A DNA stretch of 64,000 nucleotides. It comes from an uncultured Corynebacterium sp. GTDB taxonomy: Bacteria; Actinomycetota; Actinomycetes; Mycobacteriales; Mycobacteriaceae. The DNA is taken from the NCBI RefSeq assembly GCF_946998835.1, contig NZ_CAMQAZ010000014.1:1-64000 (forward strand), given 5' to 3'. The position numbers and the translations under genes were made by a program. How positions within the stretch are numbered: the stretch's first letter is position 1; every line of letters begins with the position of its first letter. The notes under the pieces are model-generated. The model made no database searches, was not told the DNA's origin, and saw only the letters and a list, made by a program, of their open reading frames with translations. Shown piece by piece: positions 59,569 through 64,000 of this stretch.

Positions 59569-60066
59569 CTGGGCAGGGGTGCGGCTCCAATCCCCCAACG
59601 CCCCAACCCTGGTTAGAGGGGGTTTTCAGCCCCCAAAATCCGGCCCCAATCCTCCAAACCCTACACAGCCACCCCCATAACTTTGGGGTTTTGGGGCGCC
59701 GGTTTGGGGCCTAAAAACATGCCCTGAGCTGCATTGGGGTTTTGGGGCTTTGGAGAACGGGATACAAACAGCCCGGCGCGCCGGGCGGTCCTGTGTGTAG
59801 CTGTAACCCCCGGGGGCTATCCCCTCCGTGAGAATAATCCCGCCCCCCATTGCGCAGGCGGCGGGGGCTGGTTACAGGTCTGGAGTTCCACAGCCCCAGG
59901 GGGTGACCCCCTCCCTGGCCTGTCGTGTCGGCCGGAAGGCAATGGTGCTCTGTTCGTGTACGGGTTTGAGCATTTTCGGTTTTTTCGGCATCGGTGGCAG
60001 CGGACGGCAGCGTGAAGAGGTTCAGCACCACACGAAAACGTTTGTGAAGTGAACTAGTATGAAAAC
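59569..60066. other. G/C-run repeat and palindrome cluster, candidate origin
   Basis: TTGGGGTTTTGGGGC is repeated exactly at 59683-59697 and 59734-59748, preceded by several CCCCAA runs (59590-59650). Then come the palindromes GCCCGGCGCGCCGGGC (59771-59786) and CCCCCGGGGG (59807-59816), inverted CTGTAACC/GGTTACAG (59801 / 59870), and GGGGG-TGA-CCCCC (59899-59911). No credible gene. Confidence 0.55.
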
Positions 60067-60219
60067 ATGATGGTTCACGCACCAAACACATCTGAGCAGC
60101 AGGCGATAGAAACCAGACTCGCCACAGCACTGACCACTATTGCGCGGCTAGCCGGGAACCTCGATGACCTCATTGGAGGTCATGGCCTGGTGCGGCGTGT
60201 CTGCTACCACGGTGCGTAA
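60067..60219 (+). pseudogene. 5' part of a small HTH gene, or short upstream gene (50 aa)
   Basis: MMVHAPNTSEQQAIETRLATALTTIARLAGNLDDLI forms an N-terminal helix typical of what precedes an HTH domain. The HTH continues in the +1 frame from about 60164. Either a frameshifted single gene or two overlapping genes. Confidence 0.5.
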
Positions 60220-60331
60220 TTGGCGGCGCGCCGGAAAGTTACAAGGATTCTGGTCCGGTAGGAAATGGGTCTACAGAACCAGCGACGTGCTGAAGGTAAA
60301 AGAAGAAATGGAGCAGCGCCGGGCCGGATAA
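60164..60331 (+). CDS. small excisionase-type HTH protein (55 aa)
   Basis: SLEVMAWCGVSATTVRNWRRAGKLQGFWSGRKWVYRTSDVL is a clear HTH_17/MerR-like DNA-binding fold. ATG 60164, or ATG 60182 preceded by GGAGG only two bases away. It overlaps the preceding frame by 56 bases. Possibly a second directionality factor. Confidence 0.6.
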   Translation: MTSLEVMAWCGVSATTVRNWRRAGKLQGFWSGRKWVYRTSDVLKVKEEMEQRRAG

Positions 60332-60654
60332 CAGATAGGCCCCCCACGAAATCTTAAGGCGGTGGCTCGCCCGCGACTCTCTCGGTTCACTGTGCTTGCT
60401 TGTCTCTCTCTCCTTTTGTTTTGTGGTGCTAATTAGTGGGGTGGGGAGGGAACCCCGGCGGCTCCTGGAAGCAAAAAGGGCACTGCGTTGTTGCGGTACC
60501 TCCCCCGGTTGGCTGGCGGTGTCGAACAGGCCCAAGAACAGGGGTTGGGTCGCTGCTACTCGGTGGCGGTTGCTACTGGTGGCAGGCTGTTTTAAGGGCG
60601 TGGTGTGCCGTAAACTATTGGTGTCAAAACGTAAAGGGCATGTGAGGTGTTGTT
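60332..60654. other. gene-free stretch in the element
   Basis: No credible coding frame. Pyrimidine-rich TCTCTCTCTCC tract near 60405. Ends with GAGGTG (60643-60648), the ribosome-binding site of the next small gene. Confidence 0.4.
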
Positions 60655-60822
60655 GTGGGGCAGAACGCTAGTAGGTGGCAAGCACAGTTTGATGAACTCA
60701 CGGCGCTGATTCGGTCGCTGGAGGAGATGGAGCCTATGCCTGCGAAAGAGATTGTGGCGGCGTATGCGCAGCGGGCGCGTGCGATTGAGGAATTGGAGAA
60801 ATCTCCATTTGGTAGGCGGTAG
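60655..60822 (+). CDS. small helical protein (55 aa)
   Basis: GTG start with GAGGTG six bases upstream. Highly helical and charged: RWQAQFDELTALIRSLEEME then IVAAYAQRARAIEELEKSPF, likely a coiled hairpin. Unrecognised; common size for element-encoded regulators. Confidence 0.6.
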   Translation: MGQNASRWQAQFDELTALIRSLEEMEPMPAKEIVAAYAQRARAIEELEKSPFGRR

Positions 60823-61349
60823 CGGCTGGGGTGAATGTCCCACCGGTGGGAAATCAGTGCGGCCCTGGCAGGTGTTCCAAATGCCCCACGTGAAGCCGTG
60901 AGCGCTAGAGGTTTTGAAACTTTCAAGATTCGGTGCTGGTGGCAGTGACCCAATTGCCTGCTATTTGCAAGTTGTAAATATCTCGATGTGTTCCCGTGAG
61001 CCTTGGGCATAATCCATAATTCTGGATTTTGAATTACAGGGTTACGCGGTGAGCACGGTCATTATGACCGGGGTAGGCATGGCCGTCGTGCCCTGGATGA
61101 CTTTTTTCGGAAAATGGAAGAAAGTGTTCTCGGTCAATAATGACCGGGTAGAAAACCGCAATTTAGTAATTGCCCCTGGTGTGTCGTGAGCCGGTGCTGT
61201 TAAAGGGGGTCGCGATTCGCTACCCCGTTGTGTCTTGGAGGATATGCCCGAATCCGGGCAATATTCACCCGCGCTACCGACTTATGCAGAGTGGGCAAAT
61301 TGCCCACTTTGAAACTCGGAAGAACTTCCGTTTGTTGGAGGATTCTCCA
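60823..61349. promoter_or_regulatory. palindrome-bearing intergenic stretch in the element
   Basis: GGTCATTATGACC (61057-61069) and CGGTCAATAATGACCG (61131-61146) are two related palindromes about 75 bases apart, sharing GGTCA/TGACC arms: candidate operators. A 46-codon frame between them is not convincing. Confidence 0.45.
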
Positions 61350-61688
61350 TTATCCGCGCATAGTTTCCGCGCTGTCTTTCGGTTGAGCGATGTCCACAAT
61401 GTCCAGTGCTAGGGACGCGGGAATCCTGAACGTTGGCCAGTGGCCTTCCATGTCCTTTTCCAGGCGTTGAATGTTCCTGCAGGCTGGGCATGGGTAGTAC
61501 TCAACGGACAGCGGCACGCCGTTGCTATCAATCTTGACGGGGGTTGCGTTCTGCCGGGAGATGAACTTTCCACATGCGGCGTGGTCGCCTGCTTCTGTTT
61601 GGCGGACGATGGTGTGGGCGGCCCGGCGGCGGCGCTTATGCCTGCTATTCGCTGACTCGGTTGCAGTAATCTTTGGATTGGTAGACAT
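61350..61688 (-). CDS. small Cys-containing protein of the element (112 aa)
   Basis: Basic N-terminus (RHKRRRRAAHT), then HAACGK and YYPCPAC, which could form a zinc ribbon. AAAGGA lies eight bases before ATG 61688. It is the only leftward gene of the element and lies by attR. Function unknown; a DNA-binding or accessory protein is possible. Confidence 0.68.
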   Translation of the reverse strand: MSTNPKITATESANSRHKRRRRAAHTIVRQTEAGDHAACGKFISRQNATPVKIDSNGVPLSVEYYPCPACRNIQRLEKDMEGHWPTFRIPASLALDIVDIAQPKDSAETMRG

Positions 61689-61815
61689 GGTGGCAGTCCT
61701 TTCAAATGGTTTTGGGCGGCTGTTTTTGGAAAATCTGGCACAAATCTGGCACGCCCGAACAGTGGGTTATCTCAATAAGTCTCCTACCAGCGCGTTAGCG
61801 GTTTTATAGTGGAAC
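61689..61815. repeat. right arm-site region before attR
   Basis: ATCTGGCA at 61733-61740 and 61744-61751, spacing 11, matching the left cluster and placed about 65 bases from the attR core. Confidence 0.7.
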
Positions 61816-61830
61816 CTCGGCAGCTCCACG
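61816..61830 (+). other. attR core of the ssrA-integrated element
   Basis: CTCGGCAGCTCCACG, exact copy of 54719-54733. The sequence left of it does not resemble the rest of tmRNA, so it is a duplicated 3' fragment only. Confidence 0.88.
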
Positions 61831-61837
61831 GATAGGG

Positions 61838-61868
61838 AATCCCCGGTCATTATGGCCGGGGATTTTCT
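61838..61868 (+). terminator. terminator after attR, probably the original ssrA terminator
   Basis: AATCCCCGG / CCGGGGATT 9-bp stem followed by TTCTTTT. It stands relative to attR as the incoming terminator stands to attL. Confidence 0.85.
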
Positions 61869-62096
61869 TTTGCATAATAGTCTTTATTTTTGTCTTTTGG
61901 CAGTGGGTTAGGATGTAGCGAATAAGGGTGCGATGAGTATATGTCTTTGCCCTAAAGAAGTGTGTTATTCAGGGGCATGAATTTATCTCTTGGCGGGATT
62001 TAATAGTGTGAAAATATGTCAGGTAATGCTAATTGAACATTTTCAGTTTAGGCCTCTGAACTCGTGTAATGGTAATTATCCCGGCATTATGGGGGT
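61869..62096. promoter_or_regulatory. AT-rich promoter region of the P-type ATPase gene
   Basis: Contains an imperfect inverted repeat, TGAAAATATGT near 62009 and ACATTTTCA near 62037, which might bind a metal-responsive regulator. GGGGGT precedes the ATG. No gene. Confidence 0.4.
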
Positions 62097-63956
62097 ATGG
62101 GTAAAGCGCGCAGTATTTTAAAGGAATACCGTCTTCTAGTTGCTGTGGCAATTGAACTCATTGTTGTACTTATTCTGCATTTCGCAGGTTTGACCGACGC
62201 TGCTCAAATTGTCGCAACTGTCTTTGTTGGATTTGTCATTCTATTGACGACATTCGACATGATAAAGCAGGTAATGCGGCGGGAGTTCGGGCTAGATATT
62301 CTCGCCGTAATAGCGATGATTGCGACCCTGGCGGTGGGGGAATACATCGCAGCATCGATTATCGCCCTCATGCTCACCGGTGGTGAGGCGCTGGAAACCT
62401 ATGCGGCTTACCGTGCAAAGCGGGATCTGCGAAGCCTGCTAGATCGTGCGCCGCACATGGCCCGTCGCCTGCCCTCGCTGGACGCGGCGCCGGACGAGGC
62501 GGAGGAAATTCTCGTTGAGGATGCGGCTAAAGGGGACTACCTGCTGGTGCGTCCTTCTGAAGTCATTCCGGTTGACGGCGTGACCTTGGATAAGACAGCC
62601 GTCGATGAGTCATCGCTGACAGGTGAAGCTGGATCCGTCCACAAGGAGGTTGGCGATACCATTCTGTCCGGTTCTGTTAATGGAACCCAGGCGATTCGTA
62701 TTCAAGCTACCAAGTCTGCCGCGGATTCTCAGTATCAGAAGATCATTGCCTTGGTGCGTCAGGCAGAAGACCAGCAGGCGCCAATAGTGCGTGTGGCAGA
62801 CCGCTATGCAGTGCCTTTTACGGTTGTTTCGCTTGTTATCGCGGCTGTGGCGTGGGCTATTAGCGGCGATCCTGTGCGTTTTGCCGAGGTTCTGGTCCTG
62901 GCCACGCCGTGCCCGCTACTCATCGGTGCTCCGGTGGCCTTTCTCGGTGGTATGAGTCGTGCGTCCAATGCTGGTGTGATTGTTAAGGGCGGGGCTGTTC
63001 TCGAGAGCCTTGCGGCTGCTAAATCGATTGCCTTCGATAAGACCGGCACGCTGACCTATGGTCATCCCACAGTCGCTGAAATCCACACGGTGGACGTTGA
63101 CCGTGATCATCTGCTCGCTTACACTGCGGCAGCCGAGCAGTTCTCCACGCATGTCCTGGCTGCCAGTATTATCGAGGCGGCCGACAGCCTTGAACTGCCA
63201 GTGGCCGAAGATGGCACAGAGGTGGATGCCGAAGGCGTGGAAGCCACGGTCGACGGGGGTAAAGTGCGTGTTGGCACGCTGGACTTTATTCGTCGGGTAG
63301 CTCCGGAGGCTCGGGAATTCGACTTTCGTCACGGGCAGACGGCGGCATACGTCACCATTGACAACAAATACGCCGGAGCCCTGATTATGGACGACCAGCC
63401 ACGGGAAAATGCAGCCGAACTAGTGAGTGCACTGAACTCGCACGGTTTTGAGCGCACGGTAGTTCTTACCGGAGATAACGCCAACACTGCGCACGCAATC
63501 GCCGGTCAGGTGGGTGTGACCGAATGCCATGCTTCCTTGCTGCCACAGGACAAGGTGCGACTGCTGAAGGAAATGGAGCCGCACCCGGTCATTATGGTGG
63601 GCGATGGCATCAATGATGCCCCGGTCCTCGCCGCGGCCGGTGTCGGAATCGCCATGGGCGCTCGCGGTGACACAGAAGCATCTGAGGCTGCCGATGTCGT
63701 TATTACCCGCGATGACATTTCCCGTGTGGCCCGGGCAATCGACATTGGTCGGTGGACTCTGACAGTGGCAAAAACCGCAATCTGGATCGGTATTATCCTG
63801 TCAGTAGTGCTCATGCTCATCGCCGCTTTTGGCTACATTCCAGCCATTGTGGGTGCGCTGCTCCAAGAGGTCATCGACCTGGCAACAATTCTCTACGCCC
63901 TTCGAGCCTTGAAGGGGCCCGAGCGTATTGAGGTCAGCGCGGACTCGCGGACCTGA
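62097..63956 (+). CDS. heavy-metal translocating P-type ATPase (P1B)
   Basis: 619 aa. No N-terminal metal-binding domain. TM helices at the start, actuator motif SLTGEAGS (about 175), CPX motif ATPCPLLIG in TM6 (about 269), phosphorylation site FDKTGTLT (Asp about 313), hinge VGDGINDAPVLA (about 501). The HP locus usually written SEHPLA reads STHVLA. Exports a soft or divalent metal; which one is undecided. It lies just outside attR, in the flanking chromosome. Confidence 0.9.
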   Translation: MGKARSILKEYRLLVAVAIELIVVLILHFAGLTDAAQIVATVFVGFVILLTTFDMIKQVMRREFGLDILAVIAMIATLAVGEYIAASIIALMLTGGEALETYAAYRAKRDLRSLLDRAPHMARRLPSLDAAPDEAEEILVEDAAKGDYLLVRPSEVIPVDGVTLDKTAVDESSLTGEAGSVHKEVGDTILSGSVNGTQAIRIQATKSAADSQYQKIIALVRQAEDQQAPIVRVADRYAVPFTVVSLVIAAVAWAISGDPVRFAEVLVLATPCPLLIGAPVAFLGGMSRASNAGVIVKGGAVLESLAAAKSIAFDKTGTLTYGHPTVAEIHTVDVDRDHLLAYTAAAEQFSTHVLAASIIEAADSLELPVAEDGTEVDAEGVEATVDGGKVRVGTLDFIRRVAPEAREFDFRHGQTAAYVTIDNKYAGALIMDDQPRENAAELVSALNSHGFERTVVLTGDNANTAHAIAGQVGVTECHASLLPQDKVRLLKEMEPHPVIMVGDGINDAPVLAAAGVGIAMGARGDTEASEAADVVITRDDISRVARAIDIGRWTLTVAKTAIWIGIILSVVLMLIAAFGYIPAIVGALLQEVIDLATILYALRALKGPERIEVSADSRT

Positions 63957-64000
63957 GCAGTGCGCCTGCACTGGGGGCTGCGTTACTGCGGCAGTGGAGC

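Larger units (their letters stand above)
54734..61830. mobile_element. 7.1-kb integrative element in ssrA
   Basis: Bounded by 15-bp direct repeats at the ssrA 3' end. Gene order: integrase, two tandem paralogues, HTH/excisionase, two unknowns, Walker ATPase, repeat-rich region, small HTH gene, small coiled gene, leftward Cys-containing gene. No structural phage or conjugation gene. Size and content resemble a phage satellite or minimal integrative plasmid; this class is inference. Confidence 0.85.

Noticed and set aside
59711..60130. 139-codon minus-strand frame in the element
   Set aside because: It reads through the G/C-run repeats and palindromes and gives a low-complexity protein with no features.
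61049..61189. 46-codon frame starting GTG in the element
   Set aside because: Composition is low in helix or domain features, it spans two palindromes and has no clear ribosome-binding site.

Overview
The window reads as a Corynebacterium chromosome. The order of genes accBC, sseA, maf, accE, two accD genes, birA, purK, purE is the corynebacterial acyl-CoA carboxylase locus, and rpsR-rpsN-rpmG-rpmB / rpmE2-rpmF / mprAB / htrA / mog / mscL, galU-glp-rimJ-glpR, pmt-rsmI-betP and metG-tatD-rpfB-rsmA follow the same lineage. Many genes lack a Shine-Dalgarno sequence and instead carry a TANNNT -10 hexamer 6-8 bases before the start codon, the actinobacterial leaderless pattern. The species cannot be fixed from the sequence alone.

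Layout. 1-6.9 kb: small hypothetical genes, cobF, biotin carboxylase/BCCP (accBC), a rhodanese, a Cj0069-family protein and maf. 7.1-9.9 kb: a BtuFCD/FecBCD-type importer. 9.9-10.4 kb: a 460-bp non-coding transposed element with terminal inverted repeats and a perfect 8-bp target duplication, lodged in the T-tract of the accE terminator; a decayed relative lies at 17.6-17.9 kb. 10.4-17.5 kb: accE, two carboxyltransferase beta subunits, biotin ligase, a PH-domain membrane protein and purK/purE. 17.9-21.3 kb: glutamate-synthase-like oxidoreductase, TIGR03089 protein, AEC transporter. 21.4-23.4 kb: six cysteine-poor (zinc-independent type) ribosomal proteins. 23.6-28.2 kb: MprAB envelope-stress system, HtrA protease, Mog. 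28.3-38.8 kb: MscL, a SAF-domain protein, folate cyclo-ligase, GalU, the gephyrin-like division protein and its membrane partner, DoxX, a zinc-finger anti-sigma-like protein, protein O-mannosyltransferase and RsmI. 39-53.6 kb: BetP, PabB, MetG, TatD, RpfB, RsmA, a NUDIX enzyme, ABC-F, CDF metal efflux, hydrolase, AbgT transporter, SmpB and an HTH regulator with twin operators.

The most notable region is 54.7-61.8 kb: a compact integrative element of about 7.1 kb inserted at the 3' end of ssrA (tmRNA). It is bounded by a 15-bp direct repeat (attL 54719-54733, attR 61816-61830). Repeated ATCTGGCA motifs near both ends look like integrase arm sites. It encodes a tyrosine integrase, two tandem paralogues of an unrecognised family, a MerR/excisionase-like HTH protein behind a structured leader, two small unknown proteins, a Walker-type replication ATPase, a G/C-run repeat cluster that could be an origin, a second small HTH gene that looks frameshifted, and a small Cys-containing gene. 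No capsid, packaging or conjugation gene is visible, so it resembles a phage-satellite-like or minimal integrative element. A heavy-metal P-type ATPase follows just outside attR.

How the genes work together: AccBC, AccE and the AccD subunits form acyl-CoA carboxylases for fatty and (in mycolate-producing species) mycolic acid synthesis, and BirA biotinylates the BCCP domain. MprAB and HtrA form an envelope-stress module. Glp and GlpR link cell division to the membrane. SmpB and ssrA provide trans-translation, and ssrA is also the island's landing site.
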